DNA from: Sutcliffiella horikoshii
GTDB taxonomy: Bacteria > Bacillota > Bacilli > Bacillales > Bacillaceae_I
NCBI RefSeq assembly: GCF_008180725.1
Contig: NZ_VTEV01000004.1
Location: 237,003-301,002 of the forward strand
DNA length: 64,000 nt
Direction of reading: 5' to 3'
The notes under the pieces were generated by a model. The model ran no database searches and was not told where the DNA came from. It saw only the letters and a program-made list of their open reading frames with translations. Of this stretch, positions 44,845 through 54,972 are shown one piece after another. A program made the position numbers and the translations under genes. Each line of letters opens with the position of its first letter. Within the stretch, counting starts at the first letter, position 1.

Positions 44845-45194
44845 TGGAATATCTAATCGCATTTGTAGTCGGAGGATTAATTTGTGTAATTGGACAATTA
44901 TTATTGGATTTTGCCAAGCTTACACCTGCGCATGTGATGAGTACGTTTGTTGTAGCTGGAGCAATCCTGGACGGTTTTGGGATATACGATAAGCTGATTG
45001 ACTTTGCTGGTGCAGGCGCAACCGTTCCAATTACGAGCTTTGGTCATTCGTTATTACATGGTGCCATGCACCAGTCAGAGAAACATGGCTTTATCGGGAT
45101 TGGGATGGGGATATTTGAATTAACCTCTGCGGGAATTTCAGCTGCCATTCTGTTCGCTTTTATCGCCGCACTTATCTTTAAACCGAAAGGGTAG
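44844..45194 (+). CDS. spoVAEB: Stage V sporulation protein AEB (SpoVAE)
   Basis: The 116-residue membrane protein is paralogous to Spo[43 protein letters not shown] and [15 protein letters not shown]. It forms part of the DPA channel. ATG 44844 overlaps the spoVAD stop; the spoVAEA start is 6 bp downstream of its own stop. Confidence 0.96.
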   Translation: MEYLIAFVVGGLICVIGQLLLDFAKLTPAHVMSTFVVAGAILDGFGIYDKLIDFAGAGATVPITSFGHSLLHGAMHQSEKHGFIGIGMGIFELTSAGISAAILFAFIAALIFKPKG

Positions 45195-45200
45195 ATAGAT

Positions 45201-45812
45201 GTGATTACAAAACGGGTCATCTTAATAACGGATGGAGATGTATATGCCAAGAAGACGATACAGCTTGTTGCTAAACATTATGGTGGCAGATGTATTTCCG
45301 CTTCCTTTGGAAATCCTACCCTGTTAAGTGGGGAGGAGTTAGTAAAGCTGATATTGCAGGCGAAAAGTGAACCCGTTTTTGTAATGTTTGATGATAGTGG
45401 CTTTCTTGGAGAGGGGGCAGGAGAACGGGCTCTCCGTTATGTTGCCACCCATGAACAAATTGAAGTCTTAGGAGTAATCGCGGTTGCTTCTAAAACCCAT
45501 CAATCGGAATGGACAAAAGTGCACCTGACAGTTGATCGTGATTTGGAAGTCTCCTCTTATGGAGTTGACAAAAGTGGAATACAGGAAATGGATATTGGAA
45601 GAATAAATGGAGATACCGTGTATTGTTTAGATGAATTGCATTTTCCTCTTATTGTCGGAATTGGCGATATAGGCAAGATGGCAAGGCGAGATGATGTAAA
45701 ACGAGGAGCTCCCATTACCAGCAAAGCGGTCGAAATCATTTTAGAGAGGAATGGGTATGATGTCTCACAATGGAATGGAAAAAGTACCGATATCACCGAA
45801 GCTGACGATTAA
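45201..45812 (+). CDS. spoVAEA: Stage V sporulation protein AEA
   Basis: The 203-residue soluble protein has the SpoVAEA start [20 protein letters not shown] and a later [19 protein letters not shown]. The start is GTG 45201. It overlaps the spoVAF start by 56 bp. The exact role in the complex is unclear; it is not strictly needed for DPA uptake in B. subtilis. Confidence 0.94.
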   Translation: MITKRVILITDGDVYAKKTIQLVAKHYGGRCISASFGNPTLLSGEELVKLILQAKSEPVFVMFDDSGFLGEGAGERALRYVATHEQIEVLGVIAVASKTHQSEWTKVHLTVDRDLEVSSYGVDKSGIQEMDIGRINGDTVYCLDELHFPLIVGIGDIGKMARRDDVKRGAPITSKAVEIILERNGYDVSQWNGKSTDITEADD

Positions 45813-47235
45813 TGAGAAATTTTTCAAAGACGAGGTTGGGTTAAATGTCAGCTTTGACCTTGGCGTAAGGAAGTTCACCATTCTTGGAAAAGAGTTGAAC
45901 CTCTATTATGTAAATGGTCTTTGTGACACAATGTTTATCATCGAACTTATGGAAGAATTGCTTCATATCAATGACTTTGAAAAAAAGACTTACAAAGTAA
46001 AAGAGATTGTAAACAATCGTTTGGTCAATCAGCAAGTGAACAATATTGAGTATATGGATGAAGTGGTCGACCAAGTGCTTAGCGGACTCGTAGTCATTTT
46101 ACTTGAAGGCGAAGACAGCGGCTTTGTCATTGATACTCGTGCATACCCGGGAAGAAGTCCAGAAGAGCCTGACACAGAGAAAGTGGTCAGGGGAGCTAGG
46201 GATGGGTATGTTGAAAATATTATTGTGAACACGGCCTTAACACGAAGAAGGATAAGAGATGAGAGGCTTCGCTATGAAATTTTCCAAGTAGGCGAACGAT
46301 CAAAAACAGACATTTGTCTTGCGTACATAAAAGATGTAGCAGACCCTGATTTGGTAGATATAGTTCGTAAAGAAACGAAAAATATTGATATTGACGGGCT
46401 TACCATGGCAGATAAAACGGTAGAAGAGTTTATTGTAAAACAAGGCTATAATCCATTCCCGCTCGTACGTTACACAGAGAGGCCTGATATTGCAGCGACT
46501 CACCTGTTGGAAGGCCATGTCATTGTGATGGTAGATACGTCCCCAAGTGTCATCATCACCCCGACTACATTCTTCCACCATGTGCAACATGTAGAGGAAT
46601 ACAGGCAGTCTCCAGCTGTAGGTACCTTTGTCCGCTGGGTTCGCTTTTGCGGTATCTTTGCTTCTTTGTTCCTTTTGCCGCTTTGGTTCTTAATGATTTT
46701 AGAACCAAGTCTACTTCCTGAACAGATTAGTTTTATAGGACCAAATGAAGAGTCTAATATTCCTGTGGTATTTCAAATATTTCTTGCTGATATCGGGGTG
46801 GAGTTTCTAAGACTGGCAGCAATTCACACACCAACCGCGCTATCCACTGCGATGGGTTTAATTGCCGCCGTTTTGATTGGGCAAATTGCTATTGATGTCG
46901 GACTTTTCGTACCTGAGGTTATCCTATACGTTGCGGTAGCAGCTATTGGTTCGTTTACAACCCCAAGTTATGAACTTAGTGTCGCCAATAAAATAATGCG
47001 ATTGGCTCTTTTAGCACTGGTTGCTTTATTCCACGTACCAGGACTGGTTGTCGGGATCACATTATTAATATTATTCCTTGCAGGAACTCGTTCGTTAAAT
47101 ACGCCTTACTTATGGCCATTCATTCCATTCAGTCCAAAAGCATTGCTAATGATCCTAGTAAGAAGAAGTACACCGGGTGCAAAAATTCGTCCGAGTATCG
47201 TTCATCCAAGAAATCGTTTTAGGCAACCTCAATAA
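45757..47235 (+). CDS. spoVAF: Stage V sporulation protein AF (GerA-type)
   Basis: The 492-residue protein is homologous to germinant receptor A subunits: a cytosolic N-terminal half with [20 protein letters not shown] and [19 protein letters not shown], then about five membrane helices from residue 285 on, including [20 protein letters not shown]. It modulates germination through SpoVA. GAGAGG stands 7 nt before ATG 45757; ATG 45751 immediately abuts the Shine-Dalgarno. A hairpin follows before lysA. Confidence 0.94.
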   Translation: MMSHNGMEKVPISPKLTINEKFFKDEVGLNVSFDLGVRKFTILGKELNLYYVNGLCDTMFIIELMEELLHINDFEKKTYKVKEIVNNRLVNQQVNNIEYMDEVVDQVLSGLVVILLEGEDSGFVIDTRAYPGRSPEEPDTEKVVRGARDGYVENIIVNTALTRRRIRDERLRYEIFQVGERSKTDICLAYIKDVADPDLVDIVRKETKNIDIDGLTMADKTVEEFIVKQGYNPFPLVRYTERPDIAATHLLEGHVIVMVDTSPSVIITPTTFFHHVQHVEEYRQSPAVGTFVRWVRFCGIFASLFLLPLWFLMILEPSLLPEQISFIGPNEESNIPVVFQIFLADIGVEFLRLAAIHTPTALSTAMGLIAAVLIGQIAIDVGLFVPEVILYVAVAAIGSFTTPSYELSVANKIMRLALLALVALFHVPGLVVGITLLILFLAGTRSLNTPYLWPFIPFSPKALLMILVRRSTPGAKIRPSIVHPRNRFRQPQ

Positions 47236-47320
47236 CAAACTAGTAAGAATATTCGCTTGATAGAGGCATTCATGTGTGGTAAAGTTTAGTTTAATCAAGT
47301 ACAGAATGAAAGAGTTTGTA

Positions 47321-47352
47321 GGCAGCTAAAGATTCTGTTTAGCTGTCTTTTG
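47321..47352 (+). terminator. Intrinsic terminator after spoVAF
   Basis: GCAGCTAAA pairs with TTTAGCTGt over a 7-nt loop, followed by CTTTTG. It ends the spoVA operon. Confidence 0.7.
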
Positions 47353-47457
47353 CTTAAATTTTTTAATCAGGGCTAGAACACATCCACAATCCTCTAATAG
47401 AGAATATGGTATTAAATAGAGTTACTTATAAACTAACTGCGCGAGGGGAAACGGCAT

Positions 47458-48783
47458 ATGTATTTTCATGGAACTAGTAAAGTAAACGCAAAAGGACACT
47501 TAGAAATAGGAGGAGTCGACACAATTACACTTGCAGGCGATTATGGCACTCCACTATATGTTTATGATGTAGCACTAATTCGAGAGCGTGCACGAGATTT
47601 TCAAACCACTTTCAAAAATCTTGGTGTCAAAGCACAGGTGGCATATGCAAGCAAAGCATTTTCTTCTGTTGCTATGTTTCAGCTTATAAAAGAAGAAGGG
47701 TTGTCTCTAGATGTAGTATCTGGTGGCGAGCTTTATACGGCACTCGTTGCGGATTTTCCTGTAGATCGCATCCACTTTCATGGCAACAACAAAAGTGTAG
47801 AAGAGCTTGAAATGGCTGTGGAGAAGAAAATTGGTTGTGTTGTTGTAGATAACTTTTTGGAATTGACATTGCTACAGGATATATGTGAAAAGCATGATTA
47901 TACTATGCCAATCTTGCTTCGTGTTACACCGGGAATCAACGCACATACACATGACTATATTTTGACAGGCCAAGAGGATTCCAAATTTGGGTTTGACTTG
48001 CAAAGCGGTCAGGCGCACAAAGCAATGAAGATTGCTTCTAATGCGACTCATTTGGACTTGCTGGGAATTCATTGTCATATTGGTTCTCAAATCTTTGAAA
48101 CAACAGGATTCAAACTTGCAGCAGGCAAACTGTTTGAAACGTTAAATGAATGGAACGATAAAGATGGATTCGAAGCACGCGTAGTAAACCTTGGCGGTGG
48201 ATTTGGAATTCGATACACGGAAGAAGACAATCCCCTACCTGCATCTGTTTACGTTGAAGAAATTATCACCGATGTTAAATCCTTTGTAAAAGATCATGGA
48301 TTAAAAATGCCGGAAATATGGATTGAACCCGGCCGTTCATTAGTTGGAGATGCGGGGACGACCATCTATTCTGTCGGCTCCAAAAAAGAGATTCCTAATA
48401 TTAGGCATTATTTGGCCATCGATGGCGGAATGACGGATAATATCCGTCCGGCGTTGTATCAGGCAAAATACGAAGCAGTACTTGCGAACAGAGTGGAAGA
48501 CGAAGCAGATGACAAGGTTTCCATAGCAGGAAAATGCTGCGAATCTGGTGACATGTTGATTTGGGACCTTCCGTTACCAAAAGCTAATCATGAAGACTAT
48601 TTGGCAGTATTCTGTACCGGAGCATATGGGTATGCAATGGCAAACAACTATAACCGAATCACCAAACCGGCAGTTGTATTTGTAGAAGACGGCGAAGCTC
48701 AACTCGTCATCCGCAGAGAAACCTTTGAAGACTTGGTAAGATTGGATTTGCCTTTCCAAGCAAAAACCAAGCTAACGAAATAA
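47458..48783 (+). CDS. lysA: Diaminopimelate decarboxylase
   Basis: The 441-residue PLP enzyme converts meso-diaminopimelate to lysine. PLP lysine is Lys66 in VAYASKAFSS; further family motifs are LLGIHCHIGSQI, NLGGGFGIRY, WIEPGRSLVGDAG, and CCESGDMLIWDLPL. GCGAGGGGAAAC precedes ATG 47458. It follows spoVA as in B. subtilis; no lysine riboswitch is seen in the 220-bp leader. Confidence 0.97.
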   Translation: MYFHGTSKVNAKGHLEIGGVDTITLAGDYGTPLYVYDVALIRERARDFQTTFKNLGVKAQVAYASKAFSSVAMFQLIKEEGLSLDVVSGGELYTALVADFPVDRIHFHGNNKSVEELEMAVEKKIGCVVVDNFLELTLLQDICEKHDYTMPILLRVTPGINAHTHDYILTGQEDSKFGFDLQSGQAHKAMKIASNATHLDLLGIHCHIGSQIFETTGFKLAAGKLFETLNEWNDKDGFEARVVNLGGGFGIRYTEEDNPLPASVYVEEIITDVKSFVKDHGLKMPEIWIEPGRSLVGDAGTTIYSVGSKKEIPNIRHYLAIDGGMTDNIRPALYQAKYEAVLANRVEDEADDKVSIAGKCCESGDMLIWDLPLPKANHEDYLAVFCTGAYGYAMANNYNRITKPAVVFVEDGEAQLVIRRETFEDLVRLDLPFQAKTKLTK

Positions 48784-48797
48784 GCCCATTCCAACAA

Positions 48798-48832
48798 AAG
48801 CTCACCCTTTTAAATAAGGGTGGGCTTTTTTT
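48798..48832 (+). terminator. Intrinsic terminator after lysA
   Basis: AGCTCACCCTT pairs with AAGGGTGGGCT over a short loop, followed by T7. Confidence 0.88.
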
Positions 48833-48854
48833 AGAGGTAAGAAATATTAAACAA

Positions 48855-48983
48855 TATTGATTTCCGTTCCAGGCGCTCCGCTTGCCTGCGTGCGGTTCGT
48901 GAGCCTCCTCACTCCGTTGCGGGGTCTCACCTGTCCCTTCCTCCCGCGGGCGTCTATGCACCTTCCACTCCAATCAACAGCGG
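48855..48983 (-). repeat. Interspersed ~130-bp repeat, copy C
   Basis: Same orientation as copy A, between lysA and ppiB. It begins TTGATTTCCGTTCCAGGCGC and ends CAATCAACAGCGG, with central GTGAGCCTCCTC and GCGGGGTCTCACC. The left terminus has decayed (ATATTGATT instead of CTGTTGATT). Confidence 0.8.
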
Positions 48984-49104
48984 TTACTATGAGGTCTGCT
49001 AACGAAATAGCAGCTTGACCGGCCGTCTGACTTCCTTTTCCTACTATAATCATGTATGATAATAACTGGTTCATTTTAATTTTATATACAAGGAGATGTT
49101 CATA

Positions 49105-49545
49105 ATGGCAAAAACAGGATACATACTTATGGAAAACGGAGAAAAAATCGAATTCGAACTTTACCCAAACGAAGCTCCTAACACAGTTGCAAACTTTGAA
49201 AAATTAGCAAACGAAGGATTCTACAACGGTGTGACATTCCACCGCGTTATCCCTGGTTTCGTTAGCCAAGGTGGAGACCCAACTGGTACAGGTGCAGGCG
49301 GTAGCGGCACTACAATCAAATGTGAAACAGAAGGTAACCCACATAAGCATGAAGCAGGAAGCCTTTCTATGGCTCACGCTGGAAGAGATACTGGTTCTAG
49401 CCAATTCTTCATCGTACACCAGCCACAACCTCACTTAAACGGTGTTCATACTGTTTTTGGTAAAGTGACTTCTGGACTTGAAACAGCTAGAAACATGAAA
49501 AATGGCGACGTTATGGAGAAAGTAGAAGTAACTGACGCTGAATAA
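49105..49545 (+). CDS. ppiB: Peptidyl-prolyl cis-trans isomerase (cyclophilin)
   Basis: The 146-residue cytosolic cyclophilin isomerises Xaa-Pro bonds. The catalytic Arg segment [38 protein letters not shown] and [12 protein letters not shown] are characteristic. ATG 49105 with AAGGAG (49090-49095) is the start; an in-frame ATG at 49096 overlaps the Shine-Dalgarno. Position between lysA and the rib operon matches B. subtilis. Confidence 0.95.
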   Translation: MAKTGYILMENGEKIEFELYPNEAPNTVANFEKLANEGFYNGVTFHRVIPGFVSQGGDPTGTGAGGSGTTIKCETEGNPHKHEAGSLSMAHAGRDTGSSQFFIVHQPQPHLNGVHTVFGKVTSGLETARNMKNGDVMEKVEVTDAE

Positions 49546-49557
49546 TAGTTTTAAAAG

Positions 49558-49586
49558 CGGGAGCAGAGATGCTCTCTCTTTTTTTA
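49558..49586 (+). terminator. Intrinsic terminator after ppiB
   Basis: GGGAGCA pairs with TGCTCTC over a 4-nt loop, followed by a T-rich tail including T7. Confidence 0.8.
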
Positions 49587-49611
49587 CAAGAAAAGAAAGC
49601 AGGTAGCTACC

Positions 49612-49698
49612 ATGAATAAAAAGAATTTGATCTTACTAGGCGTGTTGCTGGCAATGTCCCTAGTCTGGGGCATCATTTACTGGTTTTTCATCGTTTAA
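49612..49698 (+). CDS. 28-residue single-span membrane peptide
   Basis: ATG 49612 to TAA 49698 encodes MNKKNLILLGVLLAMSLVWG followed by eight more residues: a short basic N-terminus and one membrane helix. AGGTAG stands 6 nt upstream. It lies between the ppiB terminator and the rib promoter. No family recognised; it may be a real small protein. Confidence 0.45.
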   Translation: MNKKNLILLGVLLAMSLVWGIIYWFFIV

Positions 49699-49721
49699 CA
49701 AACCTATCTGAAACTTTAAAT

Positions 49722-49749
49722 TTTACTTATCAGGAAGATATGCTAAAAT
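49722..49749 (+). promoter_or_regulatory. Promoter of the rib operon
   Basis: TTTACT (49722-49727), 16 nt, TAAAAT (49744-49749) lie 28 bp before the FMN riboswitch. Confidence 0.55.
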
Positions 49750-49776
49750 AATAACGGTATACAACTACATATGAAT

Positions 49777-49922
49777 GTCCTTCGGGGGTGGGTGAAATTC
49801 CCTACCGGCGGTGATGAAGCATTATGTTTCTTAGTCCGTGACCCGGTTTTCTTGTAAAAGAAAAGCGGTGGATCTGGTGTAACTCCAGGGCCGACAGTGA
49901 AAGTCTGGATGGGAGAAGGATT
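49777..49922 (+). ncRNA. FMN riboswitch (RFN element)
   Basis: The highly conserved RFN blocks are present in order: CTTCGGGGGTGGGTGAAATT, CCTACCGGCGGTGATGAAGC, TTAGTCCGTGACCCG, a variable hairpin, GGTGGATCTGGT, GGGCCGACAGTGAAAGTCTG, and GATGGGAGAAGGAT. It senses FMN and turns down the downstream ribD-ribE-ribBA-ribH operon. Confidence 0.97.
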
Positions 49923-49993
49923 ATAGATTGCAAGCAGTGAAAAATTTATTTATGACACTGTTTATTTTCCTATACGCAATTTTAATCCACTCA

Positions 49994-50031
49994 AACCTCT
50001 AAGGCGATATGCTTAGAGGTTTTTATTATTT
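49994..50031 (+). terminator. Riboswitch-controlled terminator
   Basis: AACCTCTAAG pairs with CTTAGAGGTT over an 8-nt loop, followed by T-rich sequence. It lies between the FMN aptamer and ribD and is the expected expression platform. Confidence 0.88.
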
Positions 50032-50058
50032 TTTGATGTATTTAGGAGGGGATTAGTT

Positions 50059-51162
50059 TTGGAAGATCAGTATTATATGAAATTTGCTATTGATCTAGCC
50101 AAGCGTGCAACAGGTCAAACCTCTCCAAACCCGGTGGTAGGTTGTGTGGTAGTGAAAGAAGGAGAAATTGTAGGCTTTGGGGCACACTTGCGAGCAGGAG
50201 AGGCTCATGCAGAAGTCAATGCCATTCAAATGGCAGGAGAAGAAAAAACAAGAGAGTCAACGGTTTATGTAACACTAGAACCTTGCAGTCATTTTGGGAA
50301 AACGCCTCCCTGCTCAGATCTGCTCATTCAATCACAGGTTAGTAGGGTAGTTATAGCATCAACAGATCCAAACCCATTGGTTGCAGGAAAAGGAATTGCA
50401 AAGCTTCGCAAGGCAGGGATAGAAGTGGAAGTTGGTGTATGTGCGGATGAAGCTCTGGCCTTGAATCAAGTTTTCTTCCATCATATAAAAACAGGGAAAC
50501 CATTTATTACATTGAAAACGGCTGCCAGCCTAGATGGAAAAACCGCCACTCACACTAATGAGAGTAAGTGGGTTACTGGACCTGATGCACGCATGGATGT
50601 ACATCAATATCGTCATCAACATGATGCGATCCTAGTGGGAGTGGGGACGGTGCTTGCAGATAACCCAAGTTTAGACACTAGACTCCCAAATGGCGGTAAA
50701 AACCCGATAAGAGTCATCCTGGATTCTCATCTTAGAACTCCTTTGGACTCTAAAGTGGTTACAGATGGCAAGGCGCCTACCTGGATCATTACCGGCTCCA
50801 AACCGGATAATGAGAAAATGGCTATCTTAGAGGGACGAGAAGGAGTGAGGGTCTATTCACTTCCGATGGAAAAGGTAGAGGTCCACGCTCTTCTTTCGTT
50901 GCTTGGGGAGGAAGGAATCACCTCTTTATTCGTAGAAGGGGGAGCGACAGTAAATGGCAGTTTTTTGAAAAATAATGCCATTCAGCAAGTAATAACATAT
51001 ATCGCTCCTAAATTGATAGGTGGTAAAGATGCTCCTACAGTTATTGGCGGGGAAGGCTTTGCAACAATGGACGAAGTGATGGAACTTGAAATAAAAGAGG
51101 TTACCAGAATTGGCCCCGACCTAAAAATTATTTCTACACCTAAAGTAGATAAACGGAGGTGA
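50059..51162 (+). CDS. ribD: Bifunctional riboflavin-specific deaminase/reductase
   Basis: The 367-residue enzyme deaminates and then reduces the pyrimidine intermediate of riboflavin synthesis. N-terminal zinc deaminase domain: GEAHAEVNAIQMAG and TLEPCSHFGKTPPCSD. C-terminal DHFR-fold reductase: FITLKTAASLDGKTATHTNE and LFVEGGATVNGSFL. The start is TTG 50059 after TAGGAGGGG. First gene of the FMN-controlled operon; ribE follows after 4 bp. Confidence 0.97.
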   Translation: MEDQYYMKFAIDLAKRATGQTSPNPVVGCVVVKEGEIVGFGAHLRAGEAHAEVNAIQMAGEEKTRESTVYVTLEPCSHFGKTPPCSDLLIQSQVSRVVIASTDPNPLVAGKGIAKLRKAGIEVEVGVCADEALALNQVFFHHIKTGKPFITLKTAASLDGKTATHTNESKWVTGPDARMDVHQYRHQHDAILVGVGTVLADNPSLDTRLPNGGKNPIRVILDSHLRTPLDSKVVTDGKAPTWIITGSKPDNEKMAILEGREGVRVYSLPMEKVEVHALLSLLGEEGITSLFVEGGATVNGSFLKNNAIQQVITYIAPKLIGGKDAPTVIGGEGFATMDEVMELEIKEVTRIGPDLKIISTPKVDKRR

Positions 51163-51166
51163 GCAC

Positions 51167-51820
51167 TTGTTTACAGGGATCATTGAAGAAATAGGAACAA
51201 TTAAACAAATCATTCGAGGCGATCAAGCAATTATTCTAGAGATAGAAGCCAAGAAAGTGTTAGAAGATGTAAAGCTGGGAGACAGTATAGCAGTGAATGG
51301 TGTCTGCCTAACGGTTACAAGTTTTACTGAAAACCGGTTTACAGTAGATGTTATGCCTGAAACGATACGTGCAACTTCGTTAAAGACATTAAACGCCGGC
51401 TCCGGGGTAAACCTTGAAAGAGCGATGATTGCCAATGGCAGATTCGGAGGGCACTTTGTCAGCGGTCATGTTGACGGAACAGGGACCATTCAAGATAAGA
51501 AGAGAATGGGCAACGCGGTCTACTATACTATCACGGTTGAAAATGAATTATCTCGTTATTTAATGCTCAAGGGGTCGGTAACCGTAGATGGTACAAGCCT
51601 GACTATATTTGGAGTGACAGATAATAGCTTTACTATCTCTCTTATTCCCCACACCTTGAATGAAACAATTCTTGGTGGAAAAGGTAAAGGTGATACCGTC
51701 AATATTGAAGTGGACATGTTGGCAAAATATATGGAGCATCTGTTAAAACAACAGAACGGAACTCCTTCCCATAAATCTAGTATGTCGGCATCATTTTTAG
51801 AAGAGCATGGATTTAAATAA
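51167..51820 (+). CDS. ribE: Riboflavin synthase alpha subunit
   Basis: The 217-residue protein has two lumazine-binding repeats: [15 protein letters not shown] with [14 protein letters not shown], and the second repeat from about residue 98 with [15 protein letters not shown]. It dismutates two 6,7-dimethyl-8-ribityllumazine molecules into riboflavin. The start is TTG 51167 after GGAGGTGAG. The [13 protein letters not shown] linker is typical. Confidence 0.96.
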   Translation: MFTGIIEEIGTIKQIIRGDQAIILEIEAKKVLEDVKLGDSIAVNGVCLTVTSFTENRFTVDVMPETIRATSLKTLNAGSGVNLERAMIANGRFGGHFVSGHVDGTGTIQDKKRMGNAVYYTITVENELSRYLMLKGSVTVDGTSLTIFGVTDNSFTISLIPHTLNETILGGKGKGDTVNIEVDMLAKYMEHLLKQQNGTPSHKSSMSASFLEEHGFK

Positions 51821-51834
51821 GGTGGGTGAGAACG

Positions 51835-53037
51835 ATGAGTGAAGTATTTAATACAATAGAAGAAGCATTGGAAGATTTGCAACAGGGCAAAGTTATCATT
51901 GTTTGTGATGATGAAGATAGAGAGAACGAGGGAGATTTTGTGGCTCTTGCTGAAAAGACAACTCCCGCTGTTGTGAATTTTATGGCCACACATGGTCGTG
52001 GATTAATTTGTGTTCCTGTTCAAGAAGAGTTGGCTGAGAAACTGGATCTCGTGCCAATGGTCAATCATAATACAGATTCACATGGCACTGCTTTTACTGT
52101 CAGCATCGACCATAAATCCACAACGACTGGCATTTCTGCATTTGAGCGTTCTACGACCATTTTGGAGCTTTTATCTCCGGCATCAAAAGCAGGAGACTTC
52201 AAACGTCCAGGACATATTTTTCCGCTTGTAGCTAAAAAAGGCGGGGTGTTAAGAAGAGCAGGTCATACAGAGGCAGCGGTGGATTTAGCTTTAATGAGCG
52301 GCTCTTATCCAGCTGGTGTCATTTGTGAAATTATGAATGAAGACGGCTCCATGGCACGTGTGCCAGAGCTAAGAAAAATTGCCGACAAATTTGATTTGAA
52401 GATGATTACCATCAAAGATATGATTCAGTATCGTAATCGAAAAGATAAACTCGTTCAACGGGAAGTAGAAATAAAGCTCCCGACTGAATTCGGTGATTTC
52501 CGAGCTATCGGTTACTCAAATGTGGTGGATGGAAAAGAACATGTAGCATTAGTAAAAGGAGATATCGACTCTGCTTCTTCAACCCTTGTACGTGTTCACT
52601 CTGAATGCTTAACAGGAGATGTGTTCGGATCTAATAGATGTGATTGTGGCCCGCAACTTCATGCTGCACTGGCTCAGATTGAAAAGGAAGGCAATGGAGT
52701 GCTTCTATATATGAGACAAGAAGGGCGGGGCATTGGCTTACTTAATAAGATGCGCGCCTATAAGTTACAGGAAGAAGGGTACGACACGGTAGAAGCCAAT
52801 GAGAAACTGGGCTTTGGTGCAGATTTGCGCGATTACGGTATTGGGGCACAAATCTTAAGAGACCTTGGTGTATCCAAAATGAAGCTTCTGACAAACAATC
52901 CTCGAAAAATTGCAGGGTTAAAGGGCTATGAACTGGAAGTTGTGGACCGCGTCCCACTTCAAATGCCTACCAAAGAAGCTAATGAAAGTTATCTAAAAAC
53001 CAAGCATTCAAAATTAGGACATATGTTGCATTTCTAA
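51835..53037 (+). CDS. ribBA: Bifunctional DHBP synthase / GTP cyclohydrolase II
   Basis: The 400-residue enzyme makes both riboflavin precursors. The N-terminal half is 3,4-dihydroxy-2-butanone-4-phosphate synthase: [27 protein letters not shown] and [16 protein letters not shown]. The C-terminal half is GTP cyclohydrolase II with zinc cysteines in [20 protein letters not shown] and the [10 protein letters not shown] motif. ATG 51835, 8 nt after AAGGTGGG, is preferred over GTG 51826. Called ribA in B. subtilis. Confidence 0.97.
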   Translation: MSEVFNTIEEALEDLQQGKVIIVCDDEDRENEGDFVALAEKTTPAVVNFMATHGRGLICVPVQEELAEKLDLVPMVNHNTDSHGTAFTVSIDHKSTTTGISAFERSTTILELLSPASKAGDFKRPGHIFPLVAKKGGVLRRAGHTEAAVDLALMSGSYPAGVICEIMNEDGSMARVPELRKIADKFDLKMITIKDMIQYRNRKDKLVQREVEIKLPTEFGDFRAIGYSNVVDGKEHVALVKGDIDSASSTLVRVHSECLTGDVFGSNRCDCGPQLHAALAQIEKEGNGVLLYMRQEGRGIGLLNKMRAYKLQEEGYDTVEANEKLGFGADLRDYGIGAQILRDLGVSKMKLLTNNPRKIAGLKGYELEVVDRVPLQMPTKEANESYLKTKHSKLGHMLHF

Positions 53038-53070
53038 TAATAGTGAAAAAGAAACTAGGAGGAACTAAAC

Positions 53071-53535
53071 ATGGCAAAAGTATTTGAAGGTAATTTAGTA
53101 GGAACAGGTCTTAAAGTAGGAATCGTAGTGGGCAGATTCAATGAATTTATTACAAGCAAACTTCTCGGCGGAGCACAAGACGCACTTAAACGACACGGTG
53201 TAGAAGAGGACCAAGTAGACGTGGCATGGGTACCTGGTGCATTTGAAATTCCATTGGTAGCCAAAAGAATGGCTGACTCAGGTAAATATGATGCGGTGAT
53301 TACCCTTGGGACCGTAATTCGCGGATCCACTCCTCATTTTGACTATGTATGTAACGAAGCGGCTAAAGGAGTATCCCAAGCTTCTATGCAATCAGGCATT
53401 CCGGTGATTTTTGGCGTGCTTACAACAGAAACCATTGAACAGGCAATTGAAAGAGCTGGAACGAAAGCTGGAAACAAAGGTTGGGAAGCAGCTGCAGCTG
53501 CCATTGAAATGGCAAATTTATTACGCGAATTTTAA
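53071..53535 (+). CDS. ribH: 6,7-dimethyl-8-ribityllumazine synthase
   Basis: The 154-residue subunit of the icosahedral lumazine synthase condenses the two riboflavin precursors. [53 protein letters not shown] and [20 protein letters not shown] are all characteristic; the His in TPHFDYV is catalytic. TAGGAGG precedes ATG. Last strict member of the rib operon. Confidence 0.97.
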   Translation: MAKVFEGNLVGTGLKVGIVVGRFNEFITSKLLGGAQDALKRHGVEEDQVDVAWVPGAFEIPLVAKRMADSGKYDAVITLGTVIRGSTPHFDYVCNEAAKGVSQASMQSGIPVIFGVLTTETIEQAIERAGTKAGNKGWEAAAAAIEMANLLREF

Positions 53536-53691
53536 GTTTTATTTTAAAAAGGTGTACTTTAAAGCTTTGTTTGGATAGAATGTATACTTAAGAGTAAGAA
53601 AATCTTTCAGATAGGAACATTTTTCATCCATTTTCCTATACTACTTGTAGTTATACTTTATGAAAGTTTTTTCGATAATGAGGGGTAATTT

Positions 53692-54054
53692 ATGTTAATT
53701 CGTTATAAGAAGAGCTTTGAGAAAATTGCTATGGGTCTTATGTCCTTTATGCCAACTGAAAAAGAGCTGAAGAAATTACAGCAATCGATGAGAGACTACG
53801 AAGAGAAAGAAAACTGGCAGCTTTTCCTTTGGAAGGAAGACGATATCATTGGGTTGATTGGTATTGAGTTGGAAGAGGATAGCTTTACCATTCAACACAT
53901 CAGTGTGATCCCGTCCCACCGCGGGCAAGGATTTGGGAAAAAAATGGTTGTCGCGCTCACACAAACCTATCCAAACAAAGCAGTCAAAACAACACAATAT
54001 ACTACTGCGTTTATTGAAAAATGTGATTTAAATGAAGATGAATGCAGCGATTAA
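53692..54054 (+). CDS. ribT: RibT-like GNAT acetyltransferase
   Basis: The 120-residue single GNAT domain product has the acetyl-CoA loop SVIPSHRGQGFGKKMV (R-G-Q-G-x-G). It corresponds to RibT, encoded at the end of the B. subtilis rib operon, whose role is not settled. It is 156 bp beyond ribH, so it may also have its own promoter. GAGGGG precedes ATG 53692. A terminator follows. Confidence 0.88.
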   Translation: MLIRYKKSFEKIAMGLMSFMPTEKELKKLQQSMRDYEEKENWQLFLWKEDDIIGLIGIELEEDSFTIQHISVIPSHRGQGFGKKMVVALTQTYPNKAVKTTQYTTAFIEKCDLNEDECSD

Positions 54055-54066
54055 CTGCATATATGA

Positions 54067-54105
54067 TAAAAACGACGGCCTTCTTTCTGAAAGCGCGTCG
54101 TTTTT
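54067..54105. terminator. Intrinsic terminator, possibly bidirectional
   Basis: AAAAACGACG and CGTCGTTTTT are perfect complements with an 18-nt loop. The A/T flanks fit termination of ribT and of the convergent ypuF. Confidence 0.85.
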
Positions 54106-54151
54106 GTGTTGTAGATTGGATATTCTTTGTTGGATAGCCTTTGAAATTGGC

Positions 54152-54274
54152 CCGGAAATAAAAATACGAGCGGAACCAGAGCAAATACGGTCCGAAAAAT
54201 AAAAATACGAGCGAAATCAGAGCAAATACGGTCAGAAAAACGAAAATACAAGCCGAAATGCATCAAATACATGC
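54152..54274. repeat. Tandem array, 3 units of 40-41 bp
   Basis: Units start at 54152, 54192 and 54233. Units 1 and 2 share AAATACGAGCG and CAGAGCAAATACGGT; unit 3 is more diverged (AAATACAAGCC, ATCAAATACATG). Non-coding, between convergent ribT and ypuF. Confidence 0.75.
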
Positions 54275-54334
54275 CGTTCGACAACATTAGTCAAAGTCTG
54301 ACAAATTCCTCCCGTCTCATGTTCAACCCTTAAT

Positions 54335-54853
54335 CTACCCTTTCTTCCGCAATTCAAGCTGCCTCTGCCTTTCTGCTATCACATCCGAACGGTCACGAAG
54401 AGTATGCCTGTTCACCAAAGATCCGTCAAGCAAATCGCTGGCTGCTCCCCAAACTTTCCCCCCACTTGTCGCCATAGCATCACAAGACAGTTGCAGATCA
54501 GGATCTACTATCGGCAAATTCATACTCATATAAGGTTCTTGTTTCTTCACATCTTCCAACCGCTCATTAAGCAATCCGACCAATCGCCCGCTATCAAGCC
54601 CCAATGCATTAATCGCTGCCGACTCGTTGCCGATAATCCGAGACGCATTTTGAAGCATCCGCAAAGCGCCGTTATAATTTCCCCGTCGCTGATGGTAGAG
54701 ACCCACCGCAATTTGGATAAGACCGACCCAATGAACTTCCCGTTCACTCGCGTCTTTTTCCTTCCAGTATTCTTCTAAAACTTCGTGGCATTCAAAATAG
54801 TCTCTATCACAATGAAAATGATATAAATAATCGAGGTAAGCTTTAGGATACAA
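54335..54853 (-). CDS. ypuF: YpuF-like DUF309 protein
   Basis: The 172-residue helical protein has the DUF309 core FHCDRDYFECHEVLEEYWKE, then GLIQIAVGLYHQRRGNYNGA, with conserved His/Glu residues suggestive of a metal or ligand pocket. The start is TTG 54853 after AAGGAGGAAA. In B. subtilis ypuF lies between ribT and scpA, as here. Function unknown. Confidence 0.88.
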   Translation of the reverse strand: MYPKAYLDYLYHFHCDRDYFECHEVLEEYWKEKDASEREVHWVGLIQIAVGLYHQRRGNYNGALRMLQNASRIIGNESAAINALGLDSGRLVGLLNERLEDVKKQEPYMSMNLPIVDPDLQLSCDAMATSGGKVWGAASDLLDGSLVNRHTLRDRSDVIAERQRQLELRKKG

Positions 54854-54972
54854 AAGGATTTCCTCCTTAATACAAATCTAATAATATTTTAACATAATCA
54901 TGAAAACTCTATAAAATCTTGCTACAATACTCTATACTATTGTATAGTTTGATGTTTATGTTAGGTGGATGA

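Noticed and set aside
47236-47457. Lysine riboswitch before lysA
   Set aside because: None of the conserved L-box blocks are seen; only a terminator hairpin of the previous operon.
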